Below are positions 1-6,922 of a DNA stretch of 9,386 nt, piece by piece. The position numbers were made by a program, and so were the translations under genes. Below the pieces are notes generated by a model. It was not told the DNA's origin, ran no database searches, and saw only the letters and a program-made list of their open reading frames with translations. The stretch's first letter is position 1, and every line of letters starts with the position of its first letter. This DNA comes from an uncultured Chlorobiaceae bacterium (lineage in GTDB: Bacteria; Bacteroidota; Chlorobiia; Chlorobiales; Chlorobiaceae), in assembly GCA_903929845.1 (NCBI GenBank), contig CAIYWF010000317.1:1-9386 (forward strand), in the 5' to 3' direction.

Positions 1-1
1 C

Positions 2-292
2 CTTGACTGTCTTGAAATTGATGAGGAGGGGCTTGATGATATGGATAAAAAAATCATGGAGACTATCGTTAACAAATTTAATGGTGGTCCTGTCGGAATT
101 GCCTCTCTTGCCGTCTCGGTGGGAGAAGAGCGGGATACCATTGAAGAGGTTTATGAGCCATATCTTATTCAGGCAGGTTATCTTACAAGAACAACAAGGG
201 GACGGGTTGCTACCCGTCAGGCGTTTATCCGTTTTTCAACCGGTGCCGACAGTTATGAATCTCCCTTGTTTGATGCGAAGCCTGATCGATAA
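2..292 (+). CDS. ruvB: RuvB C-terminal part (Holliday junction branch-migration ATPase), 5'-truncated by window edge
   Basis: RuvB is the AAA+ motor that, as a hexameric ring with RuvA, drives branch migration of Holliday junctions in recombinational repair. Only the last 96 residues are in the window, read from base 2; family members are about 340 residues, so the ATPase core lies upstream. What remains is the C-terminal winged-helix DNA-binding domain, recognised by the run NGGPVGIASLAVSVGEE, then TIEEVYEPYLIQAGYL and TRTTRGRVATRQA, which are near-invariant RuvB signatures. The tail after this (about 20 residues, ending LFDAKPDR) is slightly longer than in many RuvB proteins. The methionine at base 41 is internal, not a start, because the frame stays open to the edge with RuvB-like residues. 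The 3' end overlaps the next gene in another frame. Confidence 0.95.
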   Translation, partial: LDCLEIDEEGLDDMDKKIMETIVNKFNGGPVGIASLAVSVGEERDTIEEVYEPYLIQAGYLTRTTRGRVATRQAFIRFSTGADSYESPLFDAKPDR

Positions 293-1760
293 ATTACTAC
301 TTGTATTCCTTGTTTTCCTTTCGGCTTGTTCCGCCCGCCCGATTCTTTCTGGCAAGGCCACCGATCGAGATTCGCTTTCTGAAACCACGAAAAGAGAGCT
401 TGTTGCAGCGACTCTGCAAAGCGCCAAAGGAGAGTATTCTGGAGCCGTTGACCGTTATCGGAAGCTCCTGATTGCTGAGCCTTCAAACGCAGCGCTTCAT
501 TATGCACTCTCGAAAGCCTACATTGGTCTTGGCGTTCTCGATTCCGCCCGTCTGTACAGCGAAAAAAGCGTTACGCTCAATCCCGGTAACAAATATTATC
601 TAAGGTTGCTTGCCGGAATAACTCATCAGATGCATGATTACAGTCGGGCTGTTGAGCTTTCCCGTCAACTCGTTGCTCTTGAACCGGGAAACACTGAACC
701 ACTTACCGGCCTTGCTCTGGAATATCTTGCTGCTGATCAGCCAGAGAAAGCTCTTGACGCTTTTCAGGATATTTTAAAACTTGATCCAAAGAACGAGACA
801 ACCCTGGCTCAGGTGCTGCTTATGGAAATTAAGCTCACCCGCTATCAGGATGCGATAGGTACCTTGACCGAGCTTCTTGAGCGGGGCGATGGAAAAGAAA
901 AACTTCTTCTTACCCTTGGTGAACTTTACCGGCAGACGAAACAGTATGATCTTGCTGCCAGGACATTCAGGGAGGTACTCCAGAATGATCCGCGCGTTCT
1001 TCCTGTCTGGCTGGCATTGTTCGATGCTTCTGTACAGTCCGGCAATCGTCCTGCATTTCGTGAAGATCTTAATCTGTTTTACAATACTGCTCAGGTAACT
1101 CTTGAACAGAAAATAGAGCTTGCTCAATTTTTTATAGCCCGTTCATCGCAGGAGAGTGCTTTTGTAGAACCCGCTTCTGTTATGATCGACGAAATTAAAA
1201 GACGATATTCTGGCAAAACCCGAATGACCTTCAGGTTGCAGGTGATGGAAGGGGAACTTCTTTTTCATACAAGCAAGGTTAAGCAGGCATTACAACTTCT
1301 TGAAAAGGCCGCACATTCGAAAAACGCGCAAAAGCAGAAAGAATTTTATGTACAGGCCTGCAGTATCCTTGCATTATGTTATGATAAGATCGGTTACTCC
1401 CATAAAAGCATCCATCTCTATGAGACTGTTCTTCATCTGGAGCCAGGTAATATTCTCATGATGAACAACCTTGCGTATATTCTTGCCGGTCAGGGCAAAG
1501 AGCTTCTGCGGGCAAAAAAGCTGGCAATGAAGGCGGTTGCAGCAGACCCCGTCAATGGAGGTTATCTCGACACCCTTGGCTGGGTATTGTTCAGGATGGG
1601 AGAATATGAAAAGGCTCGGGAAATTCTGGAAAAAGCAGTTGGACTGGAGCTCGGAGAGGCTGAAATTCCGGAGCATCTCAGCAAGGTGTATGAGAAACTT
1701 GGCAATATGCAGAAGGCAATGGAAATGAACGAGATGTCTCGAAAACGCAAAGAAAAGTAG
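273..1760 (+). CDS. TPR-repeat lipoprotein, function unknown
   Basis: This is a predicted exported lipoprotein of 495 residues built almost wholly of tetratricopeptide repeats. The start at 273 gives a textbook lipoprotein signal: MRSLIDK, a hydrophobic stretch LLLVFLVF, then the lipobox LSAC with Cys19 as the lipidated residue; Ser follows the Cys, which by the E. coli rule would favour the outer membrane. An in-frame ATG at 255 would add six residues and is also possible; neither has a clear Shine-Dalgarno. The open frame continues upstream to the window edge, but there it is the out-of-frame shadow of ruvB. TPR units are visible at roughly residues 42-173 (four repeats), 209-240, and four more in the C-terminal 150 residues, including YLDTLGWVLFRMGEYEKAREI. 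The middle (about 250-370) is less regular. TPR proteins are protein-binding scaffolds, so a role in envelope assembly is possible but only a guess. The gene overlaps ruvB by 20 bases and ends at a strong terminator. Confidence 0.85.
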   Translation: MRSLIDKLLLVFLVFLSACSARPILSGKATDRDSLSETTKRELVAATLQSAKGEYSGAVDRYRKLLIAEPSNAALHYALSKAYIGLGVLDSARLYSEKSVTLNPGNKYYLRLLAGITHQMHDYSRAVELSRQLVALEPGNTEPLTGLALEYLAADQPEKALDAFQDILKLDPKNETTLAQVLLMEIKLTRYQDAIGTLTELLERGDGKEKLLLTLGELYRQTKQYDLAARTFREVLQNDPRVLPVWLALFDASVQSGNRPAFREDLNLFYNTAQVTLEQKIELAQFFIARSSQESAFVEPASVMIDEIKRRYSGKTRMTFRLQVMEGELLFHTSKVKQALQLLEKAAHSKNAQKQKEFYVQACSILALCYDKIGYSHKSIHLYETVLHLEPGNILMMNNLAYILAGQGKELLRAKKLAMKAVAADPVNGGYLDTLGWVLFRMGEYEKAREILEKAVGLELGEAEIPEHLSKVYEKLGNMQKAMEMNEMSRKRKEK

Positions 1761-1804
1761 CGCTCATATTGCTGTTGCTGAAACCGGCGAGAGGATGCGG
1801 CGCA

Positions 1805-1842
1805 AAACAAAAAACGACGGAAGTTCCCGTCGTTTTTTGTTT
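1805..1842. terminator. Bidirectional intrinsic terminator between the TPR gene and por
   Basis: Two 16-base arms (1805-1820 and 1827-1842) are perfect reverse complements around a 6-base loop AAGTTC. The GC core is CGACGG/CCGTCG, with A6 on the left and T6 on the right, so either strand gives a hairpin followed by a U-rich tract. It sits 44 bases after the TPR stop and 22 bases beyond the por stop, where convergent genes would share a terminator. Confidence 0.9.
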
Positions 1843-1864
1843 GACCTGTTGTCCTTTGTACGTG

Positions 1865-4800
1865 TTATTCACCGCCAAACGTGCGGGCTGCCAGGTATTC
1901 GTAATGTGCCCAGCGCGCGTCTACCTCTTTCTGGATTTCAGCGTAGTACTCATCGGCAAGAGCGGGATGGCTCTTCTTGAGCATCCTGAAGCGGTTCTCC
2001 ATATTCAGGAACTGAGCTACTGGTATTTTTGGCTTTTTCGAATCAAGAATCAGCGGATTTTTTCCTTCAAGCAAACGTTCAGGATTGTAACGATAGAGTA
2101 TCCAGTGTCCAGAATCAACAGCGGCTTTTTGATTATCAAGCGCTGTAGACATGGTGATGCCATGCGCAATGCAGTGTGAATAGGCGATGATAATTGACGG
2201 CCCGTTGTAGGCTTCGGCTTCAAGGAATGCTTTAAGTGTCTGTTCGTCGCGAGCGCCAAAGGCAACTGAGGCAACATAAGCATTGCCATAGCTCATGGAG
2301 ATCAAGCCAAGATCTTTTTTGGTCACGGTACGTCCGGCGGATGCAAATTTTGCAACAGCAGCCTTTGGTGTTGCCTTCGACGCCTGTCCGCCGGTGTTTG
2401 AATACACCTCAGTGTCAAGCACCAGAAGGTTGACGTTTTTGTTGCCAGCCGTGACATGGTCAACCCCGCCATAGCCAATATCATAAGCCCATCCATCGCC
2501 ACCGACGCCCCAGACACTCTTTTTAACAAGCATATCAGCCAGCGAGAGCAAATTTTTGGCGTCAGATGACTCAAGCAGACGGAGCTTCTCCTTCAGGATC
2601 GCAACCCGCTTTCTCTGCTCAAAAATTTCCGGCTCATTGCTTTCAGAAGCATTCAGTATCTCATTTGTCAGTGTTTCACCGATTTCAGAAGCCACTCGTT
2701 TTAAAAGTTCGCTTGCATATTCCCGCTGTTTGTCAATGGAAATCCTGAAGCCGAGAGCAAATTCAGCAGTATCTTCAAAGAGCGAGTTTGACCATGCAGG
2801 GCCAAGACCGAGGGCATTTGTTGTATAGGGTGTTGTCGGAAGGTTTCCCCCATAAATAGAAGAACATCCTGTGGCATTACCTATAACAAGACGGTCTCCG
2901 AACAACTGTGTCATGAGTTTGATATACGGGGTTTCTCCGCATCCAGAGCAGGCCCCTGAAAACTCAAAAAGAGGTACCTGAAGCTGCTGTTCCTTGATCA
3001 GCTTTAAATTGATGCTGTTTCGGTCAAAGTCCGGAATATTCAGAAAATAATTCCAGTTGTCAACCTCTGTGTCACGAAGAGGCGGCTGTTGGCTCATGTT
3101 GAGGGCTCTTTTTCCTGGGGTGTTTTTATCCCGTGCAGGACAGACATGAGCACAGACTTCGCATCCAGTACAATCTTCAGGGGCAATCTGGATGGTATAT
3201 TTCATCCCTTCCCAACTGACCCCTTTTGTCTCGGCAGATTTAAACGTGCGTGGAGCGTTGCTGATGTATTTCGGATCATAAACCTTGGCGCGTATTGCGG
3301 CGTGTGGGCATACAACGGTGCATTTAGCGCACTGGATGCATAGCTCCGGTTCCCAGACCGGAATTTCGTCGGCAAGGTTGCGCTTTTCAAATTTTGAAGT
3401 TCCAGTCGGATAGGTTCCGTCCACAGGCAGTTCGCTGACAGGAATGTCGTCACCTTCCCCGGAAATGATTTTTGCCAGGACGTTGCAGACAAAATCAGGA
3501 GCTTCTCCGACAATAGGTTGACGAAGTTTTTTTGTACTGTCTGCAACGGCACCGATGATGACCTGATGCAGATTGGAGAGAGTATTATCTACCGCCTGTA
3601 TGTTCTGGTTTACAACGTCATCACCTTTTTTCCCGTATGTTTGCCTGATGGAGGTCTTGATTTTTTCTACAGCCTCTTCACGGGGCAGCACCCCGGATAT
3701 GGCAAAAAAGCAAGCCTGCATAATCGTGTTGATACGCTGGCCCATGCCGCTCGCGCTGGCTACTTTATAGGCATCTATGGTATAAAGTTTTGCCTCTTTG
3801 CGTATCAGGTGCTCCTGAACAATCTTCGGCAGTTTGTCCCAAAGTTCCTCGGCAGCAAAGTGAGAGTTCAGAAGCAGGGTTCCCCCCTTCTTGAGATATT
3901 TGACCAAGTCGACCATCACAAGAAAGACCCAGTGGTGGCAACCGATAAACTGTGCCTCAGTAATGAGATAGGCTGAACGAATCTCCTGGGGTCCAAACCG
4001 GAGGTGCGACGTGGTAATTGAGCCCGCTTTCTTGGAATCGTAGACGAAATAACCCTGAGCAAAGTTCGGCGTGTTTTCACCAATAATCTTGATGCTGTTT
4101 TTATTAGCGCCGACGGTGCCGTCCGATCCAAGACCGTAAAAAATAGCACGGAACATTTCATCCGGTTCGATCAAGAAAGACTGGTCATAGTCAAGACTTG
4201 ACATGGTCACATCATCGTTGATGCCGACCGTGAAATGATTTTTCGGTGTCATGGAAGCCATGTTGTCAAACACGGATTTGACCATTGCGGGCGTAAATTC
4301 CTTGGATGAAAGACCATATCTGCCACCGGTAATTGCTGGCATGGTTTTCAGCAATCCGTTCTGTACGCCTTCGAACAGTGCATTGACGGTATCAAGATAC
4401 AGTGGTTCTCCTGCACTTCCAGGTTCTTTGACGCGGTCAAGGACAGCGACAGAGGTAACGGTAGGTGGAAAAGCTTTGACAAAGCGCTCAATATCGAATG
4501 GACGGAAAAGGCGAGCATGAATGACACCGACTTTTTCGCCCTGCTTGTTGAGATATTCCATGGTTTCACGGGCAGTTTCAACCCCGGAACCCATCAATAC
4601 AATAACACGTTCAGCATCAGGTGCACCGTAGTATTCGTATAGCTTATAGTGACGGCCTGTGAGCGCTCCGAATTTCTCCATCACCTTTTCAGTGATTTCG
4701 GGACAGGCATTATAGTAACTGTTGACGGTTTCCCGTGCCTGGAAATAGGTATCAGGATTCTGCGATGTGCCACGGATAGCAGGTGCATCAGGACTGAGGC

Positions 4801-5419
4801 GACGGTTTCGGTGGGCGTTGACAAGGTCGTCGTCTATCATCATCTTTATAGTTTCATCAGCAATGACCTCGATTTTGGAGATCTCATGAGATGTTCTGAA
4901 TCCGTCGAAAAAATGAAGGAAAGGAACTCTCGAGGCAAGGGTTGCTGCAGCCGAAATAAGAGCCATGTCCATGACTTCCTGAACAGAACTGGACGCCAGA
5001 AGTGCAAAACCTGTTCCGCGAACCGACATCACATCGCCATGGTCGCCGAAAATTGACAGTGCCTGTGCGGCAAGGGAACGGGCCGATACGTGTATGACAC
5101 AGGGGGAGAGTTCGCCCGCAATTTTATACATATTCGGAATCATGAGCAGAAGGCCCTGTGACGCCGTAAAGGTTGTTGTCAGAGCACCGGTCTGCAATGC
5201 GCCGTGCACTGCAGCGGCTGCACCTGCCTCACTCTGTAATTCATCAATTTTTGGAATTGTTCCCCAAATGTTGGTTTTTCCCTCTGCTTCCCACGCTTCA
5301 GAATATTCACCCATCGGTGATGCTGGAGTAATCGGGTAGATACAAATTACTTCACTGGTACGATAAGAGACATGAGCCAAAGCTTCATTTCCCTCCATTG
5401 TTTTATAAATCTGGCTCAT
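1865..5419 (-). CDS. nifJ: Pyruvate:ferredoxin (flavodoxin) oxidoreductase, single-chain
   Basis: The enzyme interconverts pyruvate + CoA with acetyl-CoA + CO2, passing electrons through three [4Fe-4S] clusters to ferredoxin or flavodoxin; it is cytoplasmic. In green sulfur bacteria it is known to act as pyruvate synthase, carrying carbon out of the reductive TCA cycle. The 1184-residue protein has the full domain set of the homodimeric class. YPITPASPMGE (28-38) marks the N-terminal TPP pyrimidine domain; GLGSDGTVGANKNS marks the gamma-type domain. The ferredoxin domain has CxxCxxCxxxC at Cys694/697/700/704 and Cys750/753/756/760. Cys824, Cys827, Cys852 and Cys1083 match the proximal-cluster ligands. 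GGDGWAYDIG (Asp975) and VYSNTGGQ form the TPP-Mg site. ATG at 5419 is chosen over the in-frame GTG at 5431 because the GTG lies inside the best ribosome binding site and family proteins begin close to MSQIYKTMEGNEA. It appears monocistronic, with divergent rlmB upstream. Also called por; nifJ is the usual symbol, with no nitrogen fixation implied. Confidence 0.96.
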   Translation of the reverse strand: MSQIYKTMEGNEALAHVSYRTSEVICIYPITPASPMGEYSEAWEAEGKTNIWGTIPKIDELQSEAGAAAAVHGALQTGALTTTFTASQGLLLMIPNMYKIAGELSPCVIHVSARSLAAQALSIFGDHGDVMSVRGTGFALLASSSVQEVMDMALISAAATLASRVPFLHFFDGFRTSHEISKIEVIADETIKMMIDDDLVNAHRNRRLSPDAPAIRGTSQNPDTYFQARETVNSYYNACPEITEKVMEKFGALTGRHYKLYEYYGAPDAERVIVLMGSGVETARETMEYLNKQGEKVGVIHARLFRPFDIERFVKAFPPTVTSVAVLDRVKEPGSAGEPLYLDTVNALFEGVQNGLLKTMPAITGGRYGLSSKEFTPAMVKSVFDNMASMTPKNHFTVGINDDVTMSSLDYDQSFLIEPDEMFRAIFYGLGSDGTVGANKNSIKIIGENTPNFAQGYFVYDSKKAGSITTSHLRFGPQEIRSAYLITEAQFIGCHHWVFLVMVDLVKYLKKGGTLLLNSHFAAEELWDKLPKIVQEHLIRKEAKLYTIDAYKVASASGMGQRINTIMQACFFAISGVLPREEAVEKIKTSIRQTYGKKGDDVVNQNIQAVDNTLSNLHQVIIGAVADSTKKLRQPIVGEAPDFVCNVLAKIISGEGDDIPVSELPVDGTYPTGTSKFEKRNLADEIPVWEPELCIQCAKCTVVCPHAAIRAKVYDPKYISNAPRTFKSAETKGVSWEGMKYTIQIAPEDCTGCEVCAHVCPARDKNTPGKRALNMSQQPPLRDTEVDNWNYFLNIPDFDRNSINLKLIKEQQLQVPLFEFSGACSGCGETPYIKLMTQLFGDRLVIGNATGCSSIYGGNLPTTPYTTNALGLGPAWSNSLFEDTAEFALGFRISIDKQREYASELLKRVASEIGETLTNEILNASESNEPEIFEQRKRVAILKEKLRLLESSDAKNLLSLADMLVKKSVWGVGGDGWAYDIGYGGVDHVTAGNKNVNLLVLDTEVYSNTGGQASKATPKAAVAKFASAGRTVTKKDLGLISMSYGNAYVASVAFGARDEQTLKAFLEAEAYNGPSIIIAYSHCIAHGITMSTALDNQKAAVDSGHWILYRYNPERLLEGKNPLILDSKKPKIPVAQFLNMENRFRMLKKSHPALADEYYAEIQKEVDARWAHYEYLAARTFGGE

Positions 5420-5426
5420 ACTGGCA

Positions 5427-5434
5427 ATCACCCT
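5427..5434 (-). promoter_or_regulatory. Ribosome binding site that sets the por start
   Basis: Read on the minus strand, AGGGTGAT includes GGTGAT, an exact match to the 3' part of the consensus TAAGGAGGTGATC, and ends 7 bases before the ATG at 5419. It contains the alternative GTG codon (5431-5429), which has no ribosome binding site of its own, so the ATG is the likely start. Confidence 0.65.
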
Positions 5435-5678
5435 ATTTGTGTTGGCAAAAGAAATGTGTAAAAGTGCAGTGTGCTGATATGTAAACCACGAAGTAACCGG
5501 GGAAAGGAAAGAACGTTACATTCGCAGCCAGGAAATCAAATCAATGCGTCCTAAAAGATATTAAAAAAAATGATTTTTGATAAATTTAATTAGATTCCGG
5601 TTTTCCCCATTGAGATGCTTGCTGGCAGCTTGCAAAAGTCCCTGACAGCACCCGATTTTATCACACCAATTACAGGAC
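5435..5678. other. Divergent intergenic region between por and rlmB
   Basis: This region must hold the promoters of both por (minus) and rlmB (plus). It is AT-rich in the middle: 5551-5592 is nearly all A and T, including an A8 run and a small A5/T5 hairpin around TGA. I could not find a convincing pair of -35 and -10 boxes with 16-18 base spacing for either gene. No small open frame with a ribosome binding site and no structured RNA was recognised. Confidence 0.5.
5454..5485. repeat. Short spaced direct repeat in the por/rlmB divergent region
   Basis: ATGTGTAAA (5454-5462) and ATATGTAAA (5477-5485) match at 8 of 9 positions, 23 bases start to start. On the minus strand they read TTTACACAT and TTTACATAT, 35 to 66 bases before the por ATG. 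The spacing of about two helical turns would suit a dimeric regulator, and the minus-strand TTTACA could also act as a -35 element. It is short enough to be chance. Confidence 0.25.
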
Positions 5679-5688
5679 AAGAGGTTCT

Positions 5689-6435
5689 ATGGACGCGGAA
5701 CATTCCGAAAACATCGTTTATGGTAGAAATACCGTACTTGAGCTTCTCCAGCAAAAGCCTGAGAGCATTGAAAAGATTTACTTTCAATTTAATACCTCTC
5801 ATCCGAAACTCAAGGAAATTGTTATTACTGCAAGACGGCTGAAGCTTGTCAGCGGCAAGGCACGCCTTGAAAAACTATCCCTGATAGCCGGTACCACCAA
5901 GCATCAGGGCGTTTGCGCTCTTATCAGCACAGTTACCTACTATTCTCTGGAGGAGGTTCTGGCAACCCCTCGCAATACCTGTCCGCTTTTTGTTGTGCTT
6001 CAAGGTCTGGATGATCCCCACAATATTGGAGCCATTATCCGTACCGCCGAAGCTGTTGCGGCAGATGCCGTCGTCCTTGTCGAAGGAAAAGGAGCCCCGG
6101 TAAACGCCGTGGTTCACAAAGCTGCTGCCGGAGCGCTCTCCCACATAAGAGTCTGCAAGGTGAAAAGCCTTGTGCGTGCTCTGGAATTTCTCCACCAGTG
6201 CAATGTTCAGGTAATAGCTGCTGATATGGATGCAGAACTCAATTACACCGATGCCGACATGAAAAAAGCCACAGCAATTGTGCTCGGTATGGAAGGAAGC
6301 GGACTTGCCCCGGAAGCGGTGAAATTCTGTGACCATGTTGTCCGGATTCCCATGGCTGGTTGTGTCGAATCCCTGAATGTCAGTGTGACCGCAGGCGTGC
6401 TGCTCTACGAGGCAATGAGGCAGCGACTTGCATAA
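5689..6435 (+). CDS. rlmB: RlmB/TrmH-family 23S rRNA (guanosine-2'-O-)-methyltransferase
   Basis: A SPOUT-class methyltransferase that uses S-adenosylmethionine to methylate a ribose 2'-OH; the closest well-known member, RlmB, modifies Gm2251 in the 23S rRNA peptidyl-transferase loop. The 248-residue length is normal for the family. Residues 1-80 are the small N-terminal RNA-binding domain, starting with the typical IVYGRNTVLELL. The SPOUT knot follows: motif 1 DDPHNIGAIIRTAEA (108-122, with Asn112 and Arg118), motif 2 LGMEGSGL (199-206, Glu202), motif 3 IPMAGCVESLNVSVTAG from 220, with Asn230. Motif 3 often has Lys or Ser where Cys225 sits, a position not expected to be essential. The start has GAGG 4 bases upstream. 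The exact rRNA or tRNA target cannot be proven from sequence; the trefoil family also includes tRNA Gm18 enzymes, but the N-terminal domain favours RlmB. It precedes gcvH by 100 bases on the same strand, with no evident functional link. Confidence 0.88.
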   Translation: MDAEHSENIVYGRNTVLELLQQKPESIEKIYFQFNTSHPKLKEIVITARRLKLVSGKARLEKLSLIAGTTKHQGVCALISTVTYYSLEEVLATPRNTCPLFVVLQGLDDPHNIGAIIRTAEAVAADAVVLVEGKGAPVNAVVHKAAAGALSHIRVCKVKSLVRALEFLHQCNVQVIAADMDAELNYTDADMKKATAIVLGMEGSGLAPEAVKFCDHVVRIPMAGCVESLNVSVTAGVLLYEAMRQRLA

Positions 6436-6461
6436 ATTGCCATCTTCCCTGATTTGAAGGG

Positions 6462-6490
6462 ATTCCAAAAAATATTACCTTGATTATAAT
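6462..6490 (+). promoter_or_regulatory. Candidate promoter for gcvH-gcvPA
   Basis: A perfect -10 box TATAAT occurs at 6485-6490, 45 bases before the gcvH ATG. The -35 position at 17-base spacing (6462-6467, ATTCCA) matches TTGACA at only three of six positions. Transcription would begin near 6497 and give a leader of about 39 bases, too short for a glycine riboswitch. The gap is also compatible with read-through from rlmB. Confidence 0.4.
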
Positions 6491-6535
6491 GAACGTTGCT
6501 AAGCAGGCTCCATAAACACACTTTCACCTTCTGCC

Positions 6536-6919
6536 ATGACTATTCCAAAAGATTTCCGCTATACCAAAGACCACGAATGGATTAAACTGCTTGAAGACGG
6601 TAGCACCGCACTGGTCGGCATTACTGACTTTGCTCAGTCAGAACTTGGCGATATAGTTTTTGTAGAGTTGAAACCGGCAGGAACCACTCTTAAAGAGCAT
6701 GAGGTTTTTGGAACCGTCGAAGCGGTAAAGACCGTTGCCGATCTGTTTGCGCCGGTTGCCGGTGAAATTCTTGAGCTGAACCCTCAGCTTGACATTGCAG
6801 AAATTGTCAATCAGGATCCCTACAGTTCAGGCTGGCTTGTCAAGATGAAAGTTGCCAATCCTGCGGCCATCAGTGCACTGCTTGACGCAGCGGCATACCG
6901 CGAGTTGACGGGGGAGTAA
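6536..6919 (+). CDS. gcvH: Glycine cleavage system H protein (lipoyl carrier)
   Basis: GcvH carries the aminomethyl group of glycine on a lipoyl arm from the P-protein to the T-protein and is then reoxidised by the L-protein. The 127-residue length fits the family exactly. The N-terminus FRYTKDHEWIK and VGITDFAQSELGDIVFVELP-like block are standard (here ELKPAG). The lipoylation site is Lys65 in GTVEAVKTVADLFAPVAGE, with the usual Glu three residues before the Lys; the C-terminal DPYSSGWLVKMK is also conserved. No Shine-Dalgarno is visible before the ATG, yet the family alignment begins here. The stop is 3 bases before the gcvPA start, so the two genes are almost certainly co-transcribed. Lipoylated H protein also serves as a lipoyl donor in some organisms, so its role may be wider than glycine breakdown. 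Confidence 0.96.
   Translation: MTIPKDFRYTKDHEWIKLLEDGSTALVGITDFAQSELGDIVFVELKPAGTTLKEHEVFGTVEAVKTVADLFAPVAGEILELNPQLDIAEIVNQDPYSSGWLVKMKVANPAAISALLDAAAYRELTGE
6910..6916 (+). promoter_or_regulatory. Ribosome binding site of gcvPA inside the end of gcvH
   Basis: GGGGGAG at 6910-6916 lies in the last codons of gcvH, directly before its stop codon, and 6 bases before the gcvPA ATG. Ribosomes finishing gcvH would therefore end on the gcvPA initiation site, suggesting translational coupling of the two subunits. Confidence 0.7.
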
Positions 6920-6922
6920 CTC

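Noticed and set aside
3..272. Open frame extending the TPR lipoprotein upstream to the window edge
   Set aside because: These bases encode the conserved RuvB C-terminus in another frame; the translated extension has no signal or TPR character, while starting at 273 gives a clean lipoprotein signal.
1769..2179. 136-residue plus-strand open frame over the terminator and por 3' end
   Set aside because: It reads through the terminator hairpin and then antisense to por; no ribosome binding site or known motif.
3518..3976. 152-residue plus-strand open frame inside por
   Set aside because: Antisense to the conserved por coding sequence, with no family resemblance; treated as a shadow.
6446..6462. 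Small hairpin TCCCT/AGGGA after rlmB as a terminator
   Set aside because: Only 5 bp of stem with a 7-base loop and no following T tract; too weak to call.
5875..6468. 197-residue open frame antisense to rlmB
   Set aside because: It lies wholly opposite a well-supported methyltransferase, has no recognisable motif, and is rich in His, Cys and Ser as expected of a shadow frame.
6436..6535. Glycine riboswitch upstream of gcvH
   Set aside because: The gap is only 100 bases and shows none of the paired aptamer architecture; a leader from the candidate promoter would be about 39 bases.
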